A stretch of 64,000 bases of DNA, taken from the NCBI RefSeq assembly GCF_014762685.1, contig NZ_JABURM010000005.1:744001-808000 (forward strand). The letters run 5' to 3'. Origin of the DNA: Gracilimonas sp. (GTDB lineage: Bacteria > Bacteroidota > Rhodothermia > Balneolales > Balneolaceae). Both the position numbers and the translations under genes were made by a program. Shown piece by piece: positions 25,670-33,455 of the stretch (within the stretch, counting starts at the first letter, position 1; each line of letters opens with the position of its first letter). The notes under the pieces were generated by a model. It saw only the letters and a program-made list of their open reading frames with translations, was not told the DNA's origin and did not search any database.

Positions 25670-26143
25670 TTAAGCCCCATAATCATCATTTACGCAAGTT
25701 AGTTCTTTGTTTGATGTATCGATGAATTTAAGACTGTCACTATATGTCCAGGCTTTTTTGAATTCCGTAAAAGTTTCACCCGAGATAACTTGAGTATTGA
25801 TGAGTAAAATGTACTGTTTAGTATGATCATCTTTATCTGTACATCTTGTTATGTATAGACAATTTTCGGGGCATTTGGTTTGAACACTCAATGTGTCAGT
25901 AAATTCATGAACTGCTTGATTTTGAACCCGTTTCAAAAATTTTTCTATTGCTAAAACAGCTAAACCATTTCTACATTCGCTCTGAGTAGGTGAAAGATAT
26001 GAAAGTGCACCTCTGATTCCTTCCTGTTCAGTTTCAAAAACAGTTCCCCAGCAGTTATGAAAACTTTCTAAGTCAGTTTCTTGTGAAAATGCAGTTATTT
26101 GAAAAAGTAGCATAGTAAAAAAGGTCAGCAAAATTTTTTTCAT
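25670..26143 (-). CDS. Integron cassette: secreted cysteine-containing protein, unknown function
   Basis: A 157-residue exported protein in the attI-proximal, normally best expressed, cassette position. The signal peptide is ILLTFFTMLLFQITAFSQ (cleavage about residue 20). The mature part has six cysteines (in HNCWG, ECRNG, KCPENC, TRCTD and LTCVN), suggesting up to three disulfides. No known motif. The sequence is AT-rich. The ATG lies 25 bases inside the cassette, and the gene ends eight bases before the attC. Confidence 0.75.
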   Translation of the reverse strand: MKKILLTFFTMLLFQITAFSQETDLESFHNCWGTVFETEQEGIRGALSYLSPTQSECRNGLAVLAIEKFLKRVQNQAVHEFTDTLSVQTKCPENCLYITRCTDKDDHTKQYILLINTQVISGETFTEFKKAWTYSDSLKFIDTSNKELTCVNDDYGA

Positions 26144-26163
26144 GACTCAAATTGATTAAGCAC

Positions 26164-26253
26164 TATAACATAATATTATACGAATAGGGTGGGTGTTAGG
26201 GCGAACAGAATAAAATCGCTCATATCCGCTTCTTTGGCCCTTTTTATTCGCAT
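26164..26253 (-). other. attI primary integration site and possible cassette promoter
   Basis: The core in cassette orientation is TTCGTATAATATTATG followed by the cross-over 7-mer GTTATAG (26169-26163). GTATAA and TTATAG form the inverted pair expected of the attI simple site. The hexamer TATAAT also resembles a -10 box reading into the first cassette. A TTATTCGCAT block lies 26244-26253, and related TTCGCATA motifs recur at 26299-26305, possibly accessory integrase-binding repeats. Assignment rests on position, on the cassette junction and on the second copy at 20005-20026. Confidence 0.75.
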
Positions 26254-26387
26254 AATGTGATTTTTGGGATGTTATCCGAACAGCTGTTCGCCTATGGTGT
26301 TCGCATAAAATCCAATAAATTTTGTAAGGAATTGCTTCCTCATCGCTCTAACAAGATAATACCTTCGCTAATTAAATCAAGTACATC

Positions 26388-27350
26388 ATGGCAAAATCAA
26401 AATTGTTAGAGCAGGTCAGGCAGGAAATTCGTCGCAGAAATTACAGCTATAAAACGGAGCAATCCTACACGAGCTGGATCGTGCGTTACGTTAAATATCA
26501 TGGCACGGTTTACCCCAAAAAACTGAGAGATGCCGAGGTCGAGCAATACCTGAATCACTTGGCAAATGAAAAGAATGTAGCGGCCGGAACACAAAATCAG
26601 GCGCTGGCTGCTTTAGTGTTTTTATACAAAGAAGTATTGGGTAAAGAATCTCTGGATCTCAATAATCTAAAACGGGCCAAAAAACCCAAAAGACTGCCGG
26701 TCGTGCTATCGGTGGAGGAAACAGTCGCTCTGTTTGAGCACCTTAATGGTGTGGCGGCACTCATCTGTAAACTTCTGTACGGAAGCGGTCTCAGGATCTC
26801 TGAGTGTTTGAGGCTCCGTGTTCAGGACATTGATTTTGATTACGAGCAGCTTTGGGTGCGTTCCGGTAAGGGGATGAAGGACAGGGTGAGTTTATTGCCC
26901 CAAAAATGCATTCCTGTGCTTAAGGAACAGGTCAAAAAAGTGGAGAGGATGCATCAAAAAGATCTTGCTGCGGGATGTGGTAAAGCATTACTGCCTAAAG
27001 CACTTTCTGAAAAATACCCGGATGAAGACAAAGAACTCCGCTGGCAATACCTATTTCCCTCCAAAAAGATTTCCAAAGATCCAAGAAGTGGATTACAAAA
27101 CCGTTATCATCTGTCTAACCGATATGTTCAGAAACGGATCAAGAAAGCCGCTAAGTCAGCAGGCATCAACAAAAAAGTAACCTGCCACACGCTCCGCCAT
27201 TCCTTCGCCACGCACCTGCTCCAAAACGGCTACGACATCCGAACCGTCCAGGAACTTCTCGGTCACAAAAACCTAAAGACAACCATGATCTACACACACG
27301 TCATCAACAAAGGCGGCAACTACATCAAATCCCCCGTGGATGCCATTTGA
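26388..27350 (+). CDS. intI: Integron integrase IntI
   Basis: A 320-residue tyrosine recombinase that inserts and excises gene cassettes at attI and attC. Catalytic residues are Arg136 (YGSGLRISE), the probable Lys161 (SGKGMKDR), His267 and Arg270 ([13 protein letters not shown]), His293 ([10 protein letters not shown]) and Tyr302 (MIYTHV). The IntI-specific extra patch is present at about 200-235 ([19 protein letters not shown], then DPRSG), and this separates it from XerC/D. The C-terminus [10 protein letters not shown] mirrors the class 1 end. The length is full and the frame is intact. It diverges from the cassette array with attI in between. No LexA-like palindrome was recognised upstream. 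Confidence 0.96.
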   Translation: MAKSKLLEQVRQEIRRRNYSYKTEQSYTSWIVRYVKYHGTVYPKKLRDAEVEQYLNHLANEKNVAAGTQNQALAALVFLYKEVLGKESLDLNNLKRAKKPKRLPVVLSVEETVALFEHLNGVAALICKLLYGSGLRISECLRLRVQDIDFDYEQLWVRSGKGMKDRVSLLPQKCIPVLKEQVKKVERMHQKDLAAGCGKALLPKALSEKYPDEDKELRWQYLFPSKKISKDPRSGLQNRYHLSNRYVQKRIKKAAKSAGINKKVTCHTLRHSFATHLLQNGYDIRTVQELLGHKNLKTTMIYTHVINKGGNYIKSPVDAI

Positions 27351-27367
27351 TGACTTGGTAAAGGAGG

Positions 27368-27830
27368 AAAATAAAATTTAGGAGTCATCCTGAGGGTTCC
27401 CCCGAAGGACCTACAAAAGTACGAAACGACATCACCCTGTGAAGATGCTTCGGAAGTATCCTCAGCATGACTTGATATAGATAAAGAAATAAAATTTAGG
27501 AGTCATCCTGAGGGTTCCCCCGAAGGACCTACAAAAGTACGAAACGACATCACCCTGTGAAGATGCTTCGGAAGTATCCTCAGCATGACTTGATATAGAT
27601 AAAGAAATAAAATTTAGGAGTCATCCTGAGGGTTCCCCCGAAGGACCTACAAAAGTACGAAACGACATCACCCTGTGAAGATGCTTCGGAAGTATCCTCA
27701 GCATGACTTGATATAGATAAAGAAATAAAATTTAGGAGTCATCCTGAGGGTTCCCCCGAAGGACCTACAAAAGTACAAAACGACATCACCCTGTGAAGAT
27801 GCTTCGGAAGTATCCTCAGCATGACCTACA
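27368..27830. repeat. Four tandem copies of a 118-bp repeat
   Basis: The block starting GGAGTCATCCTGAGG occurs at 27381, 27499, 27617 and 27735, a constant step of 118 bases; the first three copies look identical and the fourth has at least one change (GTACAAAA for GTACGAAA). Each unit has near-complementary ends (GTCATCCTGAGG with CCTCAGCATGAC), so it could fold as a hairpin. No ORF of interest. Similar GTCATCCTGAG-type intergenic repeats are common in Bacteroidota-like genomes. Confidence 0.92.
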
Positions 27831-27940
27831 CAAGCAGTTATAGATCATCCATCGTAATTCGTCCATCAATCCCTCGAAAATCAACCAGAACCGGAAAGCC
27901 CTGCAAGGATCTAAAACACAACACCGGAAACAACTTCAAC

Positions 27941-27993
27941 CCTAACACCTAACACCTTGCACCTAAAACCTAACACCTAACACCTAACACCTA
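27941..27993. repeat. Heptamer array (CACCTAA type)
   Basis: About seven imperfect copies of a 7-base unit CACCTAA in tandem, abutting the stop codon of the dipeptidyl peptidase gene. The stretch 27831-27940 before it has no gene or repeat that I can see. Confidence 0.8.
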
Positions 27994-30315
27994 CTCCCCA
28001 AATTCAAACTCCTTAGGCGGCTCCACATCCTTCAGATGCCTCACAAAATAATCCCATCGTTTACGCATCATATAATCCTCGCCATAGTAACCATGCCCGC
28101 GATTTGGAAACATGATCATATCAAAATCCTTATTGGCTTCAATCAATGCATTGACCACCAGAAGTGTATTGTAAGGAGGGACGTTACTGTCCAGCGTACC
28201 ATGCGTTATCAGTAGTTTTCCCTTCAGGTTTTCAGCCAGTAGCTGATTAGCCTGATTATCATAATTGGTAGCTTTACCTTCAGTATCCTCTTCAGAAGGA
28301 GTAACTTCCAACAGTCCTTGCCATTTCTCGCCCCAGGGATCGGCATAATTTCGGTTGTCATGATTTCCGGCTCCTGAAACAGCTACATCATAGAAATCAG
28401 GATAGGCTAACAGTGCGCGCGTAGAAGCAAAACCTCCCCCCGAATGCCCATAGATCCCAACCCGGCTGATATCCATCCAGCTGTGACGCTCACCCAGCTG
28501 TTCGATCATAGCGATCTGATCCGGAATGCCGTTATCACCCATATTACCATAGTAAAATTCATGAAAGGATTTAGAACGGCCCGGCGTACCCATGGCATCT
28601 ACTTCAACCACGATGAAACCAAGTTCAGCCATTGCCTGCTTGTCGGAGCGGGAGGCGCGAAAGGAACGGCTGCCGACACTTCCCGACTGCGGACCCGGGT
28701 ACAGGTAATTCAATACCGGATAGGATGCAGAGGAGTTGAAGTTGCTCGGTTTATACAACAGCCCGTAAAGATCTGTTTCCCCGTCGCGGGCCTTCACGGT
28801 AAAAGGGGTAGGGGCGACCCATCCTGCTTCTTGAAGTTTCGAGATATTGGCTTCCGAAAGCCCCAGTACCTCTTCACCGTTCATGTTACGAATGGTTGAG
28901 ACCGGCGGTGTGGCGGGAGTGGAGTAGGTATCCACAAAATAGGCACCCGACTCGGAAAGGGTGATCTCATGGTTGGCCTTTTCAGGAGTGAGAAGGTTAA
29001 GTCCGCTTCCGTCAAAATTCACCCGGTAAAGATATTTGAAATAGGGATCTCCTTCTTCACGGCCCGAGCCGGTAAAATAAATGGTTCGATCCGATTCATC
29101 TACCCGCAGAACTTCCAGTACGGTCCAGTCTCCGGACGTAATTTGATTTTTGAGTGCTCCGCTTTGAAGGTCATATAGATATAAATGTCCCCAATCCGAT
29201 CGTTGTGAGAACCAGATCACCTCATTGCTGTTTTTGAGTAGTCTCCAGCTGATGCCGTCAACACCGGATTCGAAAAAGGTATCGGTTTCTTCTTGCAGTA
29301 CAGATCGGACTTGTCCGGTATTGGGATCGGCGGTTTGAAGATGGACATCCTGATGATCTCGTGAAACAGAGACAAAGGCAAGCGTATTGCTGTCTTCGCT
29401 CCATTCATTATCCAGGAAATTACCACCCCGGCCGGCCACATGGTCGGTAATGGTTGAACGCTGAGGATCGGCATCTTTTCTCAAACGAACTATGCTGGGA
29501 GTGGGCTCCAGGTTTATGACCACCCGGTGTAAGCGAAAGATCAAACTATCGCCGGGAAGGGGATACTTCCATGCTTGCAATTCCGGGTGCCCCACTTTCG
29601 TTGAGGCCAGGTACATTTCACCGACTCCCCGAGCATCCTGCTGAAAAGTTGAAATACGCTTGGAATCGGGCGACCATAACAGCACGGGGCTGTCTCGTTT
29701 TGTCCATCCGGCATTGTTGGTTGCATATCCGAAATCCTGTTGGCCGTCGGTGGTGAGCTGAGTCACGCGATTCGTTTCCAGATTCCGCATATACAAATTG
29801 TAGTCCCGGATAAACACTGCTTTTTTCCCATCCGGTGATATGGATTCATTCCTGTTTCTTTGCGGGTCTTCGTCTGTTAACAGCTCACACGTATCGGTAT
29901 TTAGCGTGCAGCGATAGTCAGTACCCCGGACGTTGAAACGTATTGCACTCTTTTCATCTTCGTAACTAAAACTATTGAAGGGGAGACTGAGGGGAGATAT
30001 ATCTTCATCTGTGAGCTTAGAAAGTGCTTCCGCAATTTTTTCATGATCAAAAGCCCTTTCCTTCATCCCGGCCTCGGGATCGGCGATCATAAATTCAGTG
30101 CCATTGGAGAGGGAATGGCGGTAGATCAGGTTGCCGTCATCAAGCCAGTTTACTCCTGATATGGTTCCGTGAACCAGATCATTGGTATTGGAGGATAGAA
30201 AGCTTTCGGCGCGTTTGTAATCTTCTTCAGTAACTTGCTCTGAGTTAAAACTGCAGGCCGAGGTCATCACAAATAACAAAGTAAAAACAAGAAAAGTGGA
30301 ATTCCGGAATTTCAT
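27991..30315 (-). CDS. S9 family peptidase, dipeptidyl-peptidase IV type, lipoprotein
   Basis: A 774-residue exported serine exopeptidase that should remove X-Pro or similar dipeptides from peptides. The signal peptide ends in a lipobox at about Cys21 (FVMTSACSF). Residues 30-500 form the beta-propeller domain with repeats such as PVLLWSPDSKRISTFQQD. The C-terminal alpha/beta-hydrolase domain carries Ser625 (GIYGHSGGGFAS), Asp709 (HGTLDSNVPP) and His741 (RGHGYYGED). Length and order are normal for the family. It is a single gene, divergent from the UbiA-like gene. Confidence 0.93.
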   Translation of the reverse strand: MKFRNSTFLVFTLLFVMTSACSFNSEQVTEEDYKRAESFLSSNTNDLVHGTISGVNWLDDGNLIYRHSLSNGTEFMIADPEAGMKERAFDHEKIAEALSKLTDEDISPLSLPFNSFSYEDEKSAIRFNVRGTDYRCTLNTDTCELLTDEDPQRNRNESISPDGKKAVFIRDYNLYMRNLETNRVTQLTTDGQQDFGYATNNAGWTKRDSPVLLWSPDSKRISTFQQDARGVGEMYLASTKVGHPELQAWKYPLPGDSLIFRLHRVVINLEPTPSIVRLRKDADPQRSTITDHVAGRGGNFLDNEWSEDSNTLAFVSVSRDHQDVHLQTADPNTGQVRSVLQEETDTFFESGVDGISWRLLKNSNEVIWFSQRSDWGHLYLYDLQSGALKNQITSGDWTVLEVLRVDESDRTIYFTGSGREEGDPYFKYLYRVNFDGSGLNLLTPEKANHEITLSESGAYFVDTYSTPATPPVSTIRNMNGEEVLGLSEANISKLQEAGWVAPTPFTVKARDGETDLYGLLYKPSNFNSSASYPVLNYLYPGPQSGSVGSRSFRASRSDKQAMAELGFIVVEVDAMGTPGRSKSFHEFYYGNMGDNGIPDQIAMIEQLGERHSWMDISRVGIYGHSGGGFASTRALLAYPDFYDVAVSGAGNHDNRNYADPWGEKWQGLLEVTPSEEDTEGKATNYDNQANQLLAENLKGKLLITHGTLDSNVPPYNTLLVVNALIEANKDFDMIMFPNRGHGYYGEDYMMRKRWDYFVRHLKDVEPPKEFEFGE

Positions 30316-30497
30316 ATATAATAAATATTAATTAGAGCTATGCTGCGAATATAGAGAATGATTCGACTTCTTCAAGTAAAACTATGTCACCCGGAAAGAG
30401 AAGGCAGCAACCGCTGAGAACAAGCTCAACTCTCAACCCTCAACTCTCAACCCAAAACCACATTTCATCTAACCCCCTCAACCTCTACATTCAGGCA

Positions 30498-31307
30498 ATG
30501 AAAATCCTCAAAGCCATCATCAACTTCTACATTCAAAGCAGCATGCACGTGGCCTTGGCAGTAACCGCTCTGGCAGTGGTATCTGTGATGCAATACGGAT
30601 TTGTCCCCGAACCGGTCGTCCTGGCTTTTATCTTTTTTGGAACCATTGTTGGGTATAACTTCGTGAAATACGCCGGGGTATCGAATCAGCATAATCTGAA
30701 AATTACCCCCAACATCAACCTGATCCGTGGGTTTTCAGTGCTCTGCCTCATAGCCATGGGATATTTTGGGCTTAAGCTGCCGGTAAACGTGTTATTGGCA
30801 GCAGCCATTTTTGGCGGACTTACGCTCTTATATGCTTTACCGCTGTACAAAAGCCGGAACCTGAGAGGCTTATCAGGTGCTAAAATTTATATCATCGCGT
30901 TAGTTTGGGTAGGGGTTACCGTATTGCTTCCCCTGGAATATCACAACATGGCCTTCCGCCTAAAAATCTTATACCAATGCCTGGAAATATTCTTTTTTGT
31001 GATCGCTCTGACACTGCCTTTTGAAATCCGTGACCTGAAGTATGATGAAAAGGAACTGGGCACCATCCCCCAAAAATTAGGCATCCGAAAAACCAAATGG
31101 CTCGGAACGGCATTGTTAATACTCATGGCCGGATTGACATCAATGCAAACCTACGTTACAGATGCGTACCCCGTAATCAGCTATATAATAGCCGGCATAA
31201 CACTCATCGCTGTTGGGGGAGCCAAAGAAAACCAAAACAAATACTACGCCTCACTCTGGGTAGAATCCATCCCCATCCTCTGGCTAATCCTATTGCTACT
31301 AGCTTAA
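30498..31307 (+). CDS. UbiA-like prenyltransferase homologue
   Basis: A 269-residue membrane protein with about eight helices. I start at the ATG at 30498; a frame from 30384 adds 38 non-family residues encoded by repeat DNA. The second aspartate-rich block of UbiA enzymes is present (FEIRDLKYDEKELGTIPQKLG). The first one (NDxxDxxxD) is not: the corresponding place reads YNFVKYAGVSNQHN. It may therefore be an altered or non-canonical member. Similar proteins annotated as UbiA-like occur in Bacteroidota. Confidence 0.7.
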   Translation: MKILKAIINFYIQSSMHVALAVTALAVVSVMQYGFVPEPVVLAFIFFGTIVGYNFVKYAGVSNQHNLKITPNINLIRGFSVLCLIAMGYFGLKLPVNVLLAAAIFGGLTLLYALPLYKSRNLRGLSGAKIYIIALVWVGVTVLLPLEYHNMAFRLKILYQCLEIFFFVIALTLPFEIRDLKYDEKELGTIPQKLGIRKTKWLGTALLILMAGLTSMQTYVTDAYPVISYIIAGITLIAVGGAKENQNKYYASLWVESIPILWLILLLLA

Positions 31308-31434
31308 TAGATAGATTCGAATATTAAAGCTCGAAGCACATCCCCCAAATCGTCCATCGCAGTTCGATCCATTCCCGAATGCTCTGTTAGACTTATTCCT
31401 TGGTAAAACACCACCCCAAAACTCAAAACCCACC

Positions 31435-31480
31435 ACTAAATACTAACTACTAACTACTAACTACTAACTACCAATACTAA
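31435..31480. repeat. Heptamer array (TAACTAC type)
   Basis: Five or more copies of the 7-base unit TAACTAC in tandem, lying between the convergent UbiA-like and rlmD genes. No long hairpin is seen, so it is an array rather than an ordinary terminator. Confidence 0.8.
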
Positions 31481-32886
31481 CCCCTCAATCTCAACCTCGC
31501 CACCGCCTCAATATGATACGTCTGCGGAAACATATCCACAGGCTGAACTTCCTCCACATGATATACTTTGTTCAGCTCCTTCAAATCCCGCGCCATGGTA
31601 GAGCTGTTGCAGCTCACATACACAATCCGGGGCACCTTCAGTTCACAAAGCCGTTCTACCACATCGGGATGCATTCCGGCCCTCGGTGGGTCAGTGATAA
31701 GCACATTTGGAGCCCCGAATTCCTTCACTACATCATCTGTAAACACATCTTTCATATCCCCCTTGATGAAGGAAACATTATCCACCCGGTTTTCCTGTGC
31801 ATTGAATTTGGCATTTTTAACAGCCACATCAACCAGCTCGATACCCACTACATGTTTAGCCGGTTGACTCATGAACAGGCTTAGCGTACCAACCCCGCAA
31901 TACAGGTCATAGACAATATCTCCATCTTCCAGGGCAGCATAATTACGGGCTATTTCATATAGCTTCTCGGCTTGAGCCGTATTGGTTTGAAAGAAAGCAT
32001 TGGGATGTATCTTGAAGGTGAAGTCACCGATTTTGTCCACAATAAACCCGGGACCATGAAGCACTTTTTCAAACCGGCCAATGGCGGTAGGGCTTTTAGT
32101 GTCGTTCACATTGTTGATGATAGTCGTGATAAAAGGAAATTCATCCAGCAAAGCATCCGCCAGTTTTTGCATCACGTCCTGATCATCTTGAAACGTCACC
32201 AGGTTGACCATAAAATCATCGGTGTGATGAGAATTGCGGATCATCACATGTCGCATAAAGCCTGAATTCTCAAAAGTATCGTAAGGGGTGATGCCGTGTT
32301 CGATGCAATATCCGCGCACAAAATCTAAAATTTCATACGACTCCGGCACTTGCAGGTGGCATTCTTGCAGGTTCAGGATTTTATCAAACCGTCCGGGAGC
32401 ATGCAGGCCGGCCGCGAACGCGGAATCATCTACAAATTCATCCCGGTTAATTTCTTCTTCCGTCAGCCACCGCCGCGCACTGATGCTGTATTCCATCTTA
32501 TTACGGTAATAGAATTCCTTATCTGCGCCAATCCCGGGGTTAACAATGGCTTCATCTAGCCCGCCGATCCGGCTTATGTGATCACGCACTTGCTGGGTTT
32601 TAAACTCGAGTTGCTTTTGGTAGGGGATATGCTGCCAGCTGCATCCGCCGCACACCTTGGCATGCCGGCATTTCGGCTCAATGCGGTGGGGGCTGGGTTC
32701 CAGGATTTCAAGCAGTTTAGCTTCCCGGTATTTTTTCTTTTTCTTGATGATCCGGACAAGCACCTTATCGCCCGGGGTAGTGCCGGGCACAAAAACAGCC
32801 AGCCCGTCAACTTTTCCTAAACCTTTCCCTTTAAATGCCGCATCTATGATTTCTAACTCTACTTCCTGACCTTTTTTTAGTGCCAT
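31477..32886 (-). CDS. rlmD: 23S rRNA (uracil-5-)-methyltransferase RlmD
   Basis: A 469-residue RNA m5U methyltransferase. Order of parts: TRAM domain (about 5-63), Fe-S cluster cysteines C73, C79 and C82 in KCRHAKVCGGCSWQH with a fourth later (probably NLQECHLQ), and the Rossmann methyltransferase domain with VYDLYCGVGTLSLFM, ITDPPRAGMHPDVV and the catalytic Cys in VYVSCNSSTMARDL. These match the RlmD/RumA subgroup, which modifies U1939 of 23S rRNA in E. coli; specificity for another uridine (RlmCD) cannot be excluded. It is the last gene of a four-gene minus-strand run, three bases after the cyclic-nucleotide-binding gene. Confidence 0.93.
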   Translation of the reverse strand: MALKKGQEVELEIIDAAFKGKGLGKVDGLAVFVPGTTPGDKVLVRIIKKKKKYREAKLLEILEPSPHRIEPKCRHAKVCGGCSWQHIPYQKQLEFKTQQVRDHISRIGGLDEAIVNPGIGADKEFYYRNKMEYSISARRWLTEEEINRDEFVDDSAFAAGLHAPGRFDKILNLQECHLQVPESYEILDFVRGYCIEHGITPYDTFENSGFMRHVMIRNSHHTDDFMVNLVTFQDDQDVMQKLADALLDEFPFITTIINNVNDTKSPTAIGRFEKVLHGPGFIVDKIGDFTFKIHPNAFFQTNTAQAEKLYEIARNYAALEDGDIVYDLYCGVGTLSLFMSQPAKHVVGIELVDVAVKNAKFNAQENRVDNVSFIKGDMKDVFTDDVVKEFGAPNVLITDPPRAGMHPDVVERLCELKVPRIVYVSCNSSTMARDLKELNKVYHVEEVQPVDMFPQTYHIEAVARLRLRG

Positions 32887-32889
32887 AAA

Positions 32890-33438
32890 TTAAACTGATT
32901 CCTCGGGGATATCCTCGTAATAGGTTTTAAATTGAATATTTAATGCAGTTTGTTCGTTTGATAACTCTGCCAATTTTTTTGCGGTGGTTTCAAGCTGCCG
33001 TAACGCGATGTTGGTGAGTGTCTGAAGGAATTTGACGGCTATTTGCGGATGACGGTCTCGCAATACTTCAAAATCCGGCTTAAAAAATCCCAGGAGATCA
33101 CAATCAGTCAAGCAACGTGCTGAGGATTTGCGTCGAAGATTGTAGCCTATAGACAGTGCTCCAAAACTTTCCGGTGATTTCAGCTCAAATTCCGAAACAA
33201 GATCGCCGGACTCATCATCGTCCGGAGTGCCTATTGTGAGTTGTATGGTGCCGTCTTCAATAAAATACATGCCGGTGCCGGGATCATTTTTATAAAAAAC
33301 ATATTCCCCTTCTTTATAGCTCCTGCGGTGACATAGTTGTAAAAATTCATACCGTTCAGCCGGGTTCAGGTTTGCCAGGAACTTCGATTTGAATACGATG
33401 TTCGACTGATCTTTTAAGCGTTTTATTTTATCAAACAT
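32890..33438 (-). CDS. Cyclic-nucleotide-binding domain protein without DNA-binding domain
   Basis: A 182-residue protein with a cAMP-binding beta-roll at about residues 20-140 (KEGEYVFYKNDPGTGMYFIEDGTIQLT, then SPESFGALSIGYNLRRKSSARCLTDCDLLGF). The phosphate-binding Arg region (RRKSSAR) is present. No helix-turn-helix follows; the C-terminus is a helix. It is therefore likely a sensor or adaptor rather than a Crp-type regulator. It is encoded 17 bases after the Omp85 gene and three before rlmD. Confidence 0.85.
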   Translation of the reverse strand: MFDKIKRLKDQSNIVFKSKFLANLNPAERYEFLQLCHRRSYKEGEYVFYKNDPGTGMYFIEDGTIQLTIGTPDDDESGDLVSEFELKSPESFGALSIGYNLRRKSSARCLTDCDLLGFFKPDFEVLRDRHPQIAVKFLQTLTNIALRQLETTAKKLAELSNEQTALNIQFKTYYEDIPEESV

Positions 33439-33455
33439 AACACCTGTTATTGAGG

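Noticed and set aside
27368-27830. Possible CRISPR array
   Set aside because: The 118-base units are tandem copies with no unique spacers, and there are no cas genes.
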